Of a stretch of 64,000 nt of DNA, positions 28,768 to 38,630 are shown one piece after another. The notes under the pieces were generated by a model. That model saw only the letters and a program-made list of their open reading frames with translations, was not told where the DNA came from and did no database searches. Position numbers and translations under genes: made by a program. Every line of letters begins with the position of its first letter. The stretch's first letter is position 1. Source of the DNA: an uncultured Methanoregula sp. (GTDB taxonomy: Archaea; Halobacteriota; Methanomicrobia; Methanomicrobiales; Methanospirillaceae); NCBI RefSeq assembly GCF_963678795.1, contig NZ_OY787453.1:124001-188000 (forward strand), read 5' to 3'.

Positions 28768-29730
28768 ATGGCCGACTATCAGGAGCATCTGGAAAAGATC
28801 CTTGGCTTATTAAAGGAGAATCCCCGGGGGCTGAATATACGGGAGATCGCGGAGCTTATCGGGGTGAGCAAGGTCTCGATGGCCAAGTATCTCGATGTGC
28901 TGGCAGCTGAGGGGAAGATCGAAGTCCGGGTCATGGGCAAGGCAAAAATTTTCTATGTTATCCAGATCTCCACGCCCCCGTCCCTGTTGAACCACATCCC
29001 CAGCATGATCCTGATCCTTGACGCAGATGCCCGTGTCATTCAGGCAAACGATCATTTCCTGAAGTATTGTTCCCTGTCCCAGAAGCAGGTCTTCGGCCAG
29101 CCCCTCGATGCCATTCCCCGAGGTATCACCCGGGAACCCGCTTTCCTCAGGGCACTGGACGAAGTGTTCCGGACCCGGGACCCTGTCGCAGATCTGACCG
29201 TAGGGGTACCTTATGAGGAGAAGACCTTCCGAGTGACCTTGAAAGGCACGGCCATTGCTGGTGACCGGTTCAGTATCCTTGTGATTATCAATGATATCAC
29301 GGGGCAAAAAGGTGGCGTGCCGGGAAAACCCCGTCTGACCGAAGATTTGGCACAGGTACTCCTGGAGGATATCGGGGTTCCTGCGTGTATCGTGCAATCC
29401 GGAAAGATCCAGCTGGTGAATGCCCGGTTCGCGGCTATGTGTGGTGACAGCAGGGAAGACCTGCTTTTTTGTCCTTTCCTTGAATTTGTCCATCCGGAAG
29501 ACCTTGAACGTGTACGGGCCGGTTATGAGAGGCAGATCGCTGGTGGGAAGCTGAATAAACCGGATTTCTTCCGGGGAATCGCGAAATCCGGCGCTGGTGC
29601 TGGATTTGATGTCCAGTCAGTTCCCTTTTCGTGGAAGCAGGAACCGGCTACCCTGAATTTCTGTATTGACCCCACTGAGCGCACGAATCATGACGGTATA
29701 GAACAGAGAACACCCGGAAGTTCCGGGTAA
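28768..29730 (+). CDS. HTH-PAS-PAS transcriptional regulator
   Basis: This 320-residue predicted regulator has an N-terminal winged helix-turn-helix (about residues 5-65, NPRGLNIREIAELIGVSKVSMAKYLDVL). A PAS domain follows (about 75-180, PSMILILDADARVIQAND), and a second, weaker PAS-like region (about 195-290, VPACIVQSGKIQLVNARFAAM). Such one-component regulators are frequent in Methanomicrobiales. It follows the 7TM kinase by 134 bp and may respond to a related signal. The target genes are unknown. Confidence 0.85.
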   Translation: MADYQEHLEKILGLLKENPRGLNIREIAELIGVSKVSMAKYLDVLAAEGKIEVRVMGKAKIFYVIQISTPPSLLNHIPSMILILDADARVIQANDHFLKYCSLSQKQVFGQPLDAIPRGITREPAFLRALDEVFRTRDPVADLTVGVPYEEKTFRVTLKGTAIAGDRFSILVIINDITGQKGGVPGKPRLTEDLAQVLLEDIGVPACIVQSGKIQLVNARFAAMCGDSREDLLFCPFLEFVHPEDLERVRAGYERQIAGGKLNKPDFFRGIAKSGAGAGFDVQSVPFSWKQEPATLNFCIDPTERTNHDGIEQRTPGSSG

Positions 29731-30232
29731 CCTGTGCCATCGATCACCGGAGAGTAAATGCTGCAGCTGTACCGCGCCGGTCCTGTTCATACTGCATTCC
29801 CCGGGTTTCGGCCCCGTTTTATTCCTGTTGGTATTTACGGTATGAATCTCCGGGTTTTATCACCGTAATACCGTCGTATTTCATAGATAAGTGTTAACAA
29901 TAAGTGTCGATTTTATGCGATTTTGTTATATCCTGTTTAATTCAACGATATTATATACTCTGGAAAATAACCCCGATCAAATTTTTTCCAGAGATTTTTC
30001 CCAGTTAAAAGCGGTGGTGTTGGTGGATTTCACGAGCGGAGGCTATGCCCGGGATATAAGGGCACGTACAATAGCAGCGGGGAGTGACGGGCACGTGGGC
30101 GCCTGCTTTTTTTCCGGAAAAATAAATATTTTTTTAAATTATTCTTACAAGTTTATTTCAAATAAAATTATTTCGGCAGATTTATCGTTCAGTAAAAATT
30201 TATTTGCTTTATTAGTCATCGTGTGTTGCCCA
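29731..30232. other. AT-rich upstream region of the giant surface-protein gene
   Basis: This 502-bp stretch is far more A/T-rich than its surroundings. It is partly covered by an open frame that extends the giant gene upstream, but this part has no coding character. It contains TATA-like attatatactc at about 29949 and a taagtgttaac(a)ataa motif at 29888-29904 that recurs at 43899. It is probably the promoter and 5' region of the 8.3-kb gene. Confidence 0.55.
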
Positions 30233-33200
30233 ATGTATCCTGCTGTGCGCAAACCCCGCATTCCTTTTCTTGAAAGAACCGTGCTCTGGATCCTGCTCTC
30301 TGCCCTTGCTCTTTCTGCCTGCATCGCGCCCGCCAGTGCTGCCATCCACACCCTCAATCCCGGAGACTCGATCCAGACAAATATCACCAAGGCCGCCGCT
30401 GACGATATCCTCATCCTGAACCCGGGGACGTACACCCAGAAAAGTATCACCATCTCGAAGAACATCACGATATGCGCCAACACGTCATATGGAGGCACCG
30501 CTGCGAATACGATCGTTGATGCAAAGATGGGTGGCAGGATCTTCACCGTCAATACAGGATATTCCCTTGCCATTGACAACCTGACGCTGAAGAACACGTA
30601 TCTATCTACCAGTACTGGATATTATGGTGGTGCGATCAATCTCACCACCAAAAACACCCTGAGCGTCACATCCTCGATATTCTCCGACTGCTCGGCATAC
30701 CATGGCGGCGCGATCTCTGCCGCCTCCGGCAACGTCACCATTGCTTCATCTACCTTTAAAAACTGCTCGGCAACATCAGGTTATGGTGGTGCGATCTATA
30801 CCACCAACCCGACGACCATTACTTCATCTACCTTCACGAACTGTTCAGCTAAATCTGGCTATGGCGGTGCGATCTATGCCAAAAGCAATCTTACGATCAC
30901 CTCCGCCACAATCACTCAATGCTCGGCATCCAATGGCGGTGCGATTTATGCCGGTATCAACAGCAACCTGAACATCACTTCCTCCACCATCACAAGCTGC
31001 TCGGCAGCCACTGGTGGTGCGATCTCTGCCGACACCAATAGCAACCTGAGCATCGCTTCCTCCACCATAACAAACTGCTCGGCAACATCTGGGAATGGTG
31101 GTGCTATTGATACCCAATCCAGCAGTAACCTGACCATCGTTTCCTCCACCATAACAAACTGCTCGGCAACATCTGGCTATGGTGGTGCGATCTATTCCAG
31201 CGGCAACCTGACCATCACAGACTCTGCAATAACAAACTGCTCGGCAAAATCTAGCGGTGCAATCGATGTCGAATCCTATGGCAACCTGACCATGACCACC
31301 ACCACCATAACAAACTGCTCGGCAACATCTGGCAATGGCGGTGCGATCCTTGCCACCGGCAATACCATCATTACTACTTCCACCATCAAAAACTGCTCGG
31401 CAAAATCTGGCGGTGCAATCTCTGCCAGTGGCAACCTGACCATGACCACCACCACCACCACAAACTGCTCGGCTTCATCCACTGGCGGCGCGATCTATGC
31501 CAGCAAGTCTGTTACGATAACCTCCTCCACGCTCACCAACTGCTCGGCAACCGATGGCGGCGCGATCTATATCTCTACCATCACCCCCTCCCTCGCAATC
31601 ACCTCTTCCACCATATTTAACTGCTCGGCAACATCGGGCAATGGCGGCGCTATCTATGATACTACCAGCCCCCTTGCAATCACCTCTTCCACTATATTTA
31701 ACTGCTCGGCAACATCTGGCAAAGGTGGTGCGATCTATGGCGGCTACAGTAGTACTGGCAGCAGTACCATCACCTCCACCACTATTACAAACTGCTCGGC
31801 ATCCTATGGTGGCGCTATCCAGCTCATGGGTGGCAACAGCACCATCACTTCTTCCACTATCTCGGACTGCTCGGCATCCTATGGTGGCGCGATCGATGCC
31901 AGTTTTTATTACGGCTCGATCAACATTTCTTCGTCAACCATCACACACTGCTCGGCTTCATCCACCGGCAGCGCGATCTATGCCACCAACGGCGCTACCG
32001 CGACCTTGCATTTCTCCCGGCTTTTCAACAATACCGGGACTGTGGTCTATCGCGATGTCGGTACCGTCAATGCAACGCACAACTGGTGGGGATCGAATGC
32101 CAACGCCTCCAAGAATGTCAATACCGGGGTGACGTATTCCCCGTGGCTCGTCCTCGGCGTCACTGCCACCCCTTCAACTGTGACGGTCGGTACACCGAGT
32201 ACGATCCGGGCCAATCTCACGTATGATTCGGCAGGTGCGTACCACGATCCCGCCAGCGGGTATGTCCCGGATGGCATCCCGGTTGCGTTCACACTCGTAC
32301 AGGGCGCCGGCACCATCAATCCTCAAGCCGGCAACCTGACCTTCGGGGTAAACACGACAACATTCACCCCGAGCAGTGCCGCGACTGCGATGGTCAACGC
32401 AACGATCGACAGCCAGTCGGTAGGTGCACTGCTCGCGGGAACCGGAGCAGCCCCGGTCGTGATGAACATTAACCCGGCAACCATGCTCAATACCAGCCCG
32501 CTCCAGGTAAACGTAACGGGAACCGGGTTCAGCACGACAACCGTACCGACCGTCAACCTGACCCGGACCGGATTCGCGAACGTCACGCTGATGGGTGTGA
32601 ATGTCATTTCGTCCACATCTCTGAACGGAACTGTTCCCGCTGGTATCGCTGCCGGCATGTGGAACGTCTCGGTCACCAACCCGAGTGGGCAGGCGGGGAC
32701 GAATGCGTCGGTCACGTTCACGGTAACGGCACCGTTCCCGGCGCCGACACTCATCAGCATTGCTCCCGTATCCGGGATCAATTCGACCGCAACGTCCGTG
32801 ACAATAACCGGCACAGGGTTCAATACAACCACAGGCCCGATGTTCAACCTGACCCGGGCCGGATACGCGAACATCACGTTGACGGACCCGATGGCTCCGG
32901 GTTCGACAGAACCGGATTCGGTCATAAGAGTGATCCCGTCCGGAGTCATAGCCGGGGTCTGGAACCTGACGGCAATCAATCCGGATGGACAGGAAGGGAA
33001 TAATGCCTCGGTTACATTCACGGTTACCTCCCCGGAGCCCGCACCGGTGCTGACCGGGATCATCCCGGCAGCCGGTCTCAACACGACAACAACGTCCGTG
33101 ACGATTTACGGCAACCGGTTCAACACGACTGCCGCACCGAAGGTCAACCTGAGCCGGTCCGGCTACAGCAACGTCATGCTGGACGGAACACTGGGCACCG

Positions 33201-36200
33201 GGTCATCGTTCACTGCCACCGTACCTGCCGACATGATCGCCGGCCCCTGGAATGTTACGGTCATCAACCCGGGCGACCAGGAAGGAACCAACGCATCCGT
33301 GACCTTCACGGCCACGAACGTGTTACCTGCCCCGACCATCCATAACATCGAGCCGGAGACGGGGGATAATATCGCACCCGTGGATGTCGCCCTGACCGGG
33401 ACGAACTTCGACATCTACTCCGATCCTGTCGTGAACCTTACGAGAAGCGGGTACGGTAATGTTACGCTCACCGATATCTGTGTTGCCGACAGCACATCGC
33501 TCACCGCCAGGGTACCGGCCGGCATTGCCACCGGCCTCTGGAACGTGACGCTCGTGAACCCGGACGGCAAGGAGGGGACCAACGTGAGCGTGGCATTCAT
33601 TGCAACGTCCTCCGCATCAGGACCGACCCTCACTGCCATAGCCCCGTTCTCCGGATCCAATACAACGGCAACGCTGCTCGCTGTGACCGGGACGAACTTC
33701 GACACAACACCCTCGACAGTCGGTCCGGCGCTCAACCTGAGCCGGGTCGGCTACGCAAATGTCACCCTCCATTCAACGAACGTCACCAGCATCTCTTTCA
33801 CGGCCACTGTTCCTCCCGGCACCATCGCCGGTGTCTGGAACGTGACCGTGTTCAACCCGGATGGAGATCAGGGGACGAATGCGTCCGTGACGTTCACGGT
33901 GACATCTCCGGTCCCAGCTCCCCGTCTGATCTCGGTAAGTCCGGTGACGGGAACCAACACCAGCGTTACTGAGATCGTGATAACCGGCACCGGGTTCAAC
34001 ACCACAACCGCGCCTGCAGTCAACCTGAGCCGGTCCGGCTACAGCAACATCACGCTCCCGGGAAGTATCCGTTCCGGCATATCGTTTACAGCCACGGTAC
34101 CAGAGCATCTCATTGCCGGCGTCTGGAATCTGACGGTTGTGAATCCGGACGGCCAGGAAGGGACCAATGCTTCGGTGACATTTACGTCAGTTGCACCGAT
34201 CCCGGCGCCAACGCTGCTTTCCGTCAGCCCGGCGATCGGTCTCAATACCACGGTTACTGAAATCGTTGTAACCGGTACCGGGTTCAATATAACAACCGCA
34301 CCGGCAGTCAACCTGACGCGGGCCGGCTACAGCAATATCACGCTGCCCGGAAGCATCAGTTCCAGTACCGCGTTTGCCGCTGTCGTGCCCGAGCATGTTA
34401 TTGCCGGCATCTGGAATGTCACCGCAATCAATCCGGATGGTCAGGAAGCGACAAACTTATCCGTGACTTTCACCGTGATTGCGCTCATCCCGGCACCGAC
34501 GATAACCGGGATCTCGCCGGTAACCGGCCGGAATTCGACGACCACTGAGGTAACCGTGACTGGAACCGGGTTTAATACAACGACGGTACCAGTTGTTCGT
34601 CTGAATCGAGCCGGGTTTACAAATGTAACGCTAAACAGCGTGAGTACTACCTCGGCAACTTCGCTGACCGGCACAGTCCCGGCGGGAATAGTATCCGGAG
34701 TGTGGAACGTGTTTGTGGTGAACCCTGACCAGCAGGAAGGATCATTGCTGAATGGTTTCACGGTGACTGTGCCAATCCCGGCACCGGTGGTGACGGGCAT
34801 AACTCCGCCAACCGGCGTGAACTCGACAACTACAGCCGTAACGATAACCGGCACCGGTTTCAACACAACAACGGGATCGGAAGTGAGACTGAACCGTGCC
34901 GGCTTCAGCAATGTCACATTAAGTGATGTCAGCAAGACATCATCCACTTCAATCACCGGAACGGTACCGGCGGGAATAGTATCCGGAGTGTGGAACGTGT
35001 TTGTGGTGAACCCTGACCAGCAGGAAGGATCTCTCACCAACGGGTTCACGGTGACTGCGCCAATCCCGGCACCGGTGGTGACGGGCATAACTCCATCGAC
35101 CGGCATGAACTCGACAACAACAGCCGTAACGATAACCGGGACCGGGTTCAACACGACAACGGGATCGGAAGTGAGACTGAACCGTGCCGGCTTCAGCAAT
35201 GTCACATTAAGTGATGTCAGCAAGACATCATCCACTTCAATCACCGGAACGGTACCGGCGGGAATAGTATCCGGAATGTGGAACGTGTTTGTAGTGAATC
35301 CTGACCAGCAGGAAGGATCATTGCTGAATGGTTTCACGGTGACTGTGCCAATCCCGGCACCGGTGGTGACGGGCATAACTCCGCCAACCGGCGTGAACTC
35401 GACAACTACAGCCGTAACGATAACCGGCACCGGGTTCAACACGACAACGGGATCGGAAGTGAGACTGAACCGTGTCGGGTTTGGGAATGTAACCCTGACA
35501 GGAGTCAGCAAGACATCATCCACTTCAATCACCGGAACGGTACCAGCGGGAATAGTATCCGGAGTGTGGAACGTGTTTGTGGTGAATCCTGACCAGCAGG
35601 AAGGATCATTGCTGAATGGTTTCACGGTGACTGTGCCAATCCCGGCACCGGTGGTGACCGGTATAACCCCTCCGACCGGTGTGAACTCGACAACTACAGC
35701 CGTAACGATAACCGGCACCGGGTTCAACACGACAACGGGATCGGAAGTGAGACTGAACCGTGTCGGTTTTGCGAATGTAACCCTGACAGGAGTCAGCAAG
35801 ACATCATCCACTTCAATCACCGGAACGGTACCGGCGGGAATAGTATCCGGAATGTGGAACGTGTTTGTGGTGAATCCTGACCAGCAGGAAGGATCATTGC
35901 TGAATGGTTTCACGGTGACTGTGCCAATCCCGGCACCGGTGGTGACCGGTATAACCCCTCCGACCGGTGTGAACTCGACAACTACAGCCGTAACGATAAC
36001 CGGCACCGGGTTCAACACGACAACGGGATCGGAAGTGAGACTGAACCGTGTCGGTTTTGCGAATGTAACCCTGACAGGAGTCAGCAAGACATCATCCACT
36101 TCAATCACCGGAACGGTACCGGCGGGAATAGTATCCGGAATGTGGAACGTGTTTGTGGTGAACCCTGACCAGCAGGAAGGATCTCTCACCAACGGGTTCA

Positions 36201-38503
36201 CGGTGACTGCGCCAATCCCGGCACCGGTGGTGACGGGCATAACTCCATCGACCGGCATGAACTCGACAACAACAGCCGTAACGATAACCGGCACCGGGTT
36301 CAACACGACAACGGGATCGGAAGTGAGACTGAACCGTGTCGGGTTTGCGAATGTAACCCTGACAGGAGTCAGCAAGACATCATCCACTTCAATCACCGGA
36401 ACGGTACCGGCGGGAATAGTATCCGGAATGTGGAACGTGTTTGTAGTGAATCCTGACCAGCAGGAAGGATCTCTCACCAACGGGTTCACGGTGACTGCGC
36501 CGATCCCGGCACCGGTGGTGACGGGCATCAGCCCGGTAACGGGTCTCAACACGACTGCGACGATGGTGACCATAACGGGCCGGGATTTCAACGTGACGAC
36601 GTCGGGAGTCAACCTGACGCGTACGGGCTATGCCAGTGTTCCGCTGACCGGCGTTCTCCGGTTGTCGTCAACATCGCTGACCGGCACAATTCCGGCCGGG
36701 GTAATTACCGGGGCCTGGACGGTGGCCGTGACGAACCCTGACGGGCAGACCGGGACCAATGCCTCGGTCATCTTTACTCCGGCCTCGCCCGGGCCGGTCC
36801 CGGCAGCCGACTTCACATTTACCCCGGTAACCGGAGTAGTGCCCCTGACCGTTGCATTTACCGACCGGTCGACCAACAGCCCGACCAGCTGGAGCTGGGA
36901 CTTTGGTGACGGAAGCCGAAGCACGAACCAGAACCCGTCCCACACGTATACCACTATCGGGGTATATGACGTCACGCTGTCGGCAACCAATGCGATAGGA
37001 ACCGGTTCAAAGACGATGATCCGGAATATCTCGGTAACAACCCCCGTAAACCAGAGCCCTGCGAATTATGAAGGAGTTACCCTGGTAAACCCCACGAACA
37101 ATGATTTCCTGTTCAATATCACCGATATCCGGAATTCAGGGGGCAGCGTCACCAACCTCACGACGAGTCTCGTGGACTACCAGCCGGTCGGCTGGCACCG
37201 CATCGTGGTGACCGGGACGAACGTCAGCAACGATACCGCGTATATCTATGCCGATAAGGTCAGTCATGTCACGATGACAACGCTGCCATATAAGGAAATC
37301 ATTGTTGGTGTCGGGACCGCCGAATCGCAGTTTACCCTTGAACAGCTGACCCTGGTGAAAGGTGCGGCATTCGGCCGGGATGTTGTCCCGGGTGCGAACA
37401 ATACGATCCTGTCGCAGTTCCAGGGAACTGTGCCGGGCCAGAATCTCGCTCTCGGGTATACGGTTGAGGTGACCGGGGATGCCCCGTTCAATGCCAACAG
37501 GACGGGATTACGTTCCGTCTTTATCAACCTCTCCGCGAGCCATAGCTGGGTACTGGCAAATGGCGGGACCGGGGCGATCCGGATCTTCCACCTGCCGGAT
37601 AACGGCATACCGGAAGTCCTGGCTACCACATATATTGGCGGCGATGGCACAACCGATTACTTCACGGCCTATGCAGGCAGCCTGTCGATCTTCGGCCTTG
37701 GTGGGGTGACAACAGTCCCGGTACCGACACCGGTACCCACGCTGATCGGAGGCGGCTATGGCGATGAGGGGCCATCAAAATCCTCGTTACAGCAGGCCAT
37801 GAAAGCTCCCCTGCAGCTGCCGGTAACCTCAGTTTCGGTGAATGTCGGCCAGATAGGACATACATCCGTTATCAGCGTGGATATCACCGGCGTTGAAGTC
37901 AAGGACATCATTGTCACCGCTGCCGAAGCGGGTGGCCCAGACACCGACATACCCCTGCCACCCGGAATCGTGTACGAGTACACGGATATTTCACCGGCAC
38001 ACTTCACTGAAATAGCCGAATCGAAGATCCATTTCTACGTCCCGCTCCCGTGGCTGGACCAGCACAGCCTTGCCCCGGGGGATATCATCCTGTATCACAA
38101 TACCGGAAAAACATGGGAAGCCCTTCCCACAACGCTGGACACTATCAGGGACGGGAAGGCGTATTACACGGCGGCTGGATCAGGATTCTCGCGGTTTGCG
38201 ATCACCGGGCAGCCGGGCATTGGTACGAAGAATGCACCATCTTCGGTCAAAGGGCAGACCTTCGGCGATCTGGTACCGGCATCGGGAACCCCTCCCCCCA
38301 CATACGCCGCACCATTAATCACTCAAACCCCGGTTGTTACCCGGACCACCGCTGTACCGGCCGCACAACCGGCACCCGTGTTCCAGTTTGCGATCCTTCT
38401 CGTTGCCGGTGCCGCGGTTGTGGTGCTTATCGGTGGCGTTTTCCTGATCCGGCGCTGGTGGATACGCCGGCAGAACCCGGCGCTGTTCCGGGAGTATGAC
38501 TGA
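30233..38503 (+). CDS. Giant multi-repeat surface protein (beta-helix, IPT/TIG-like, PKD, membrane anchor)
   Basis: This is a 2756-residue predicted cell-surface protein, presumably an adhesin or envelope component. Residues 1-37 form a signal peptide (LWILLSALALSACIAPASA). Residues about 120-620 are a right-handed beta-helix with NCSAxxGGAIY repeats like chlamydial polymorphic membrane proteins. An Ig-like segment lies at about 640-743. About fifteen IPT/TIG-like repeats of ~96 residues follow (744-2185), six of them nearly identical. A PKD domain lies at about 2190-2270 (WSWDFGDG). A PGF-pre-PGF-like domain fills about 2280-2660. A final membrane helix (2715-2740) precedes a basic tail (RRWWIRR). 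ATG 30233 gives a good signal peptide; the frame is open 114 codons further upstream but AT-rich. Confidence 0.9.
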   Translation: MYPAVRKPRIPFLERTVLWILLSALALSACIAPASAAIHTLNPGDSIQTNITKAAADDILILNPGTYTQKSITISKNITICANTSYGGTAANTIVDAKMGGRIFTVNTGYSLAIDNLTLKNTYLSTSTGYYGGAINLTTKNTLSVTSSIFSDCSAYHGGAISAASGNVTIASSTFKNCSATSGYGGAIYTTNPTTITSSTFTNCSAKSGYGGAIYAKSNLTITSATITQCSASNGGAIYAGINSNLNITSSTITSCSAATGGAISADTNSNLSIASSTITNCSATSGNGGAIDTQSSSNLTIVSSTITNCSATSGYGGAIYSSGNLTITDSAITNCSAKSSGAIDVESYGNLTMTTTTITNCSATSGNGGAILATGNTIITTSTIKNCSAKSGGAISASGNLTMTTTTTTNCSASSTGGAIYASKSVTITSSTLTNCSATDGGAIYISTITPSLAITSSTIFNCSATSGNGGAIYDTTSPLAITSSTIFNCSATSGKGGAIYGGYSSTGSSTITSTTITNCSASYGGAIQLMGGNSTITSSTISDCSASYGGAIDASFYYGSINISSSTITHCSASSTGSAIYATNGATATLHFSRLFNNTGTVVYRDVGTVNATHNWWGSNANASKNVNTGVTYSPWLVLGVTATPSTVTVGTPSTIRANLTYDSAGAYHDPASGYVPDGIPVAFTLVQGAGTINPQAGNLTFGVNTTTFTPSSAATAMVNATIDSQSVGALLAGTGAAPVVMNINPATMLNTSPLQVNVTGTGFSTTTVPTVNLTRTGFANVTLMGVNVISSTSLNGTVPAGIAAGMWNVSVTNPSGQAGTNASVTFTVTAPFPAPTLISIAPVSGINSTATSVTITGTGFNTTTGPMFNLTRAGYANITLTDPMAPGSTEPDSVIRVIPSGVIAGVWNLTAINPDGQEGNNASVTFTVTSPEPAPVLTGIIPAAGLNTTTTSVTIYGNRFNTTAAPKVNLSRSGYSNVMLDGTLGTGSSFTATVPADMIAGPWNVTVINPGDQEGTNASVTFTATNVLPAPTIHNIEPETGDNIAPVDVALTGTNFDIYSDPVVNLTRSGYGNVTLTDICVADSTSLTARVPAGIATGLWNVTLVNPDGKEGTNVSVAFIATSSASGPTLTAIAPFSGSNTTATLLAVTGTNFDTTPSTVGPALNLSRVGYANVTLHSTNVTSISFTATVPPGTIAGVWNVTVFNPDGDQGTNASVTFTVTSPVPAPRLISVSPVTGTNTSVTEIVITGTGFNTTTAPAVNLSRSGYSNITLPGSIRSGISFTATVPEHLIAGVWNLTVVNPDGQEGTNASVTFTSVAPIPAPTLLSVSPAIGLNTTVTEIVVTGTGFNITTAPAVNLTRAGYSNITLPGSISSSTAFAAVVPEHVIAGIWNVTAINPDGQEATNLSVTFTVIALIPAPTITGISPVTGRNSTTTEVTVTGTGFNTTTVPVVRLNRAGFTNVTLNSVSTTSATSLTGTVPAGIVSGVWNVFVVNPDQQEGSLLNGFTVTVPIPAPVVTGITPPTGVNSTTTAVTITGTGFNTTTGSEVRLNRAGFSNVTLSDVSKTSSTSITGTVPAGIVSGVWNVFVVNPDQQEGSLTNGFTVTAPIPAPVVTGITPSTGMNSTTTAVTITGTGFNTTTGSEVRLNRAGFSNVTLSDVSKTSSTSITGTVPAGIVSGMWNVFVVNPDQQEGSLLNGFTVTVPIPAPVVTGITPPTGVNSTTTAVTITGTGFNTTTGSEVRLNRVGFGNVTLTGVSKTSSTSITGTVPAGIVSGVWNVFVVNPDQQEGSLLNGFTVTVPIPAPVVTGITPPTGVNSTTTAVTITGTGFNTTTGSEVRLNRVGFANVTLTGVSKTSSTSITGTVPAGIVSGMWNVFVVNPDQQEGSLLNGFTVTVPIPAPVVTGITPPTGVNSTTTAVTITGTGFNTTTGSEVRLNRVGFANVTLTGVSKTSSTSITGTVPAGIVSGMWNVFVVNPDQQEGSLTNGFTVTAPIPAPVVTGITPSTGMNSTTTAVTITGTGFNTTTGSEVRLNRVGFANVTLTGVSKTSSTSITGTVPAGIVSGMWNVFVVNPDQQEGSLTNGFTVTAPIPAPVVTGISPVTGLNTTATMVTITGRDFNVTTSGVNLTRTGYASVPLTGVLRLSSTSLTGTIPAGVITGAWTVAVTNPDGQTGTNASVIFTPASPGPVPAADFTFTPVTGVVPLTVAFTDRSTNSPTSWSWDFGDGSRSTNQNPSHTYTTIGVYDVTLSATNAIGTGSKTMIRNISVTTPVNQSPANYEGVTLVNPTNNDFLFNITDIRNSGGSVTNLTTSLVDYQPVGWHRIVVTGTNVSNDTAYIYADKVSHVTMTTLPYKEIIVGVGTAESQFTLEQLTLVKGAAFGRDVVPGANNTILSQFQGTVPGQNLALGYTVEVTGDAPFNANRTGLRSVFINLSASHSWVLANGGTGAIRIFHLPDNGIPEVLATTYIGGDGTTDYFTAYAGSLSIFGLGGVTTVPVPTPVPTLIGGGYGDEGPSKSSLQQAMKAPLQLPVTSVSVNVGQIGHTSVISVDITGVEVKDIIVTAAEAGGPDTDIPLPPGIVYEYTDISPAHFTEIAESKIHFYVPLPWLDQHSLAPGDIILYHNTGKTWEALPTTLDTIRDGKAYYTAAGSGFSRFAITGQPGIGTKNAPSSVKGQTFGDLVPASGTPPPTYAAPLITQTPVVTRTTAVPAAQPAPVFQFAILLVAGAAVVVLIGGVFLIRRWWIRRQNPALFREYD
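34771..36498 (+). repeat. Six tandem 288-bp near-identical coding repeats
   Basis: Units start at 34771, 35059, 35347, 35635, 35923 and 36211, exactly 288 bp (96 codons) apart, with a further diverged unit at 36499. They differ at a few blocks that mix independently: PPTGVN or PSTGMN, RAGFSN or RVGFGN or RVGFAN, SGVWN or SGMWN, SLLNGFTVTV or SLTNGFTVTA. The mosaic indicates recombination or gene conversion among the units. Confidence 0.95.
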
Positions 38504-38605
38504 ACGGGAAGAATCGATCCCTGGAATGTCAACATCATCGAGGTCACCGATCGTTTCCTCGCGGAGCCCGGCCGGAGGCGGATGGCTTCCGGTATCCGCC
38601 ACTCG
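38504..38605 (+). pseudogene. Decayed scpA fragment
   Basis: Directly after the giant gene's stop and in its frame the sequence reads RIDPWNVNIIEVTDRFLAE and then RRRMASGI. These match ScpA residues ~60-77 and ~186-192 of the intact gene at 25857-26726. About 105 codons between them are missing. A 21-bp stretch (38576-38596) is identical to scpA 26412-26432 and a 15-bp stretch (38513-38527) to 26034-26048, while other differences are mostly third-position. It lacks a start and cannot encode a kleisin. Confidence 0.85.
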
Positions 38606-38630
38606 GGACAAAAATGGTGTATCTCCGGCG

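Noticed and set aside
29891..30232. N-terminal extension of the giant surface protein
   Set aside because: This part is AT-rich, has no secretion signal at its own start, and a good signal peptide begins at ATG 30233.
34441..36612. Long 723-residue frame on the minus strand
   Set aside because: It mirrors the 288-bp repeats of the giant gene; its length results from repeat codon use, and the product has no domains.
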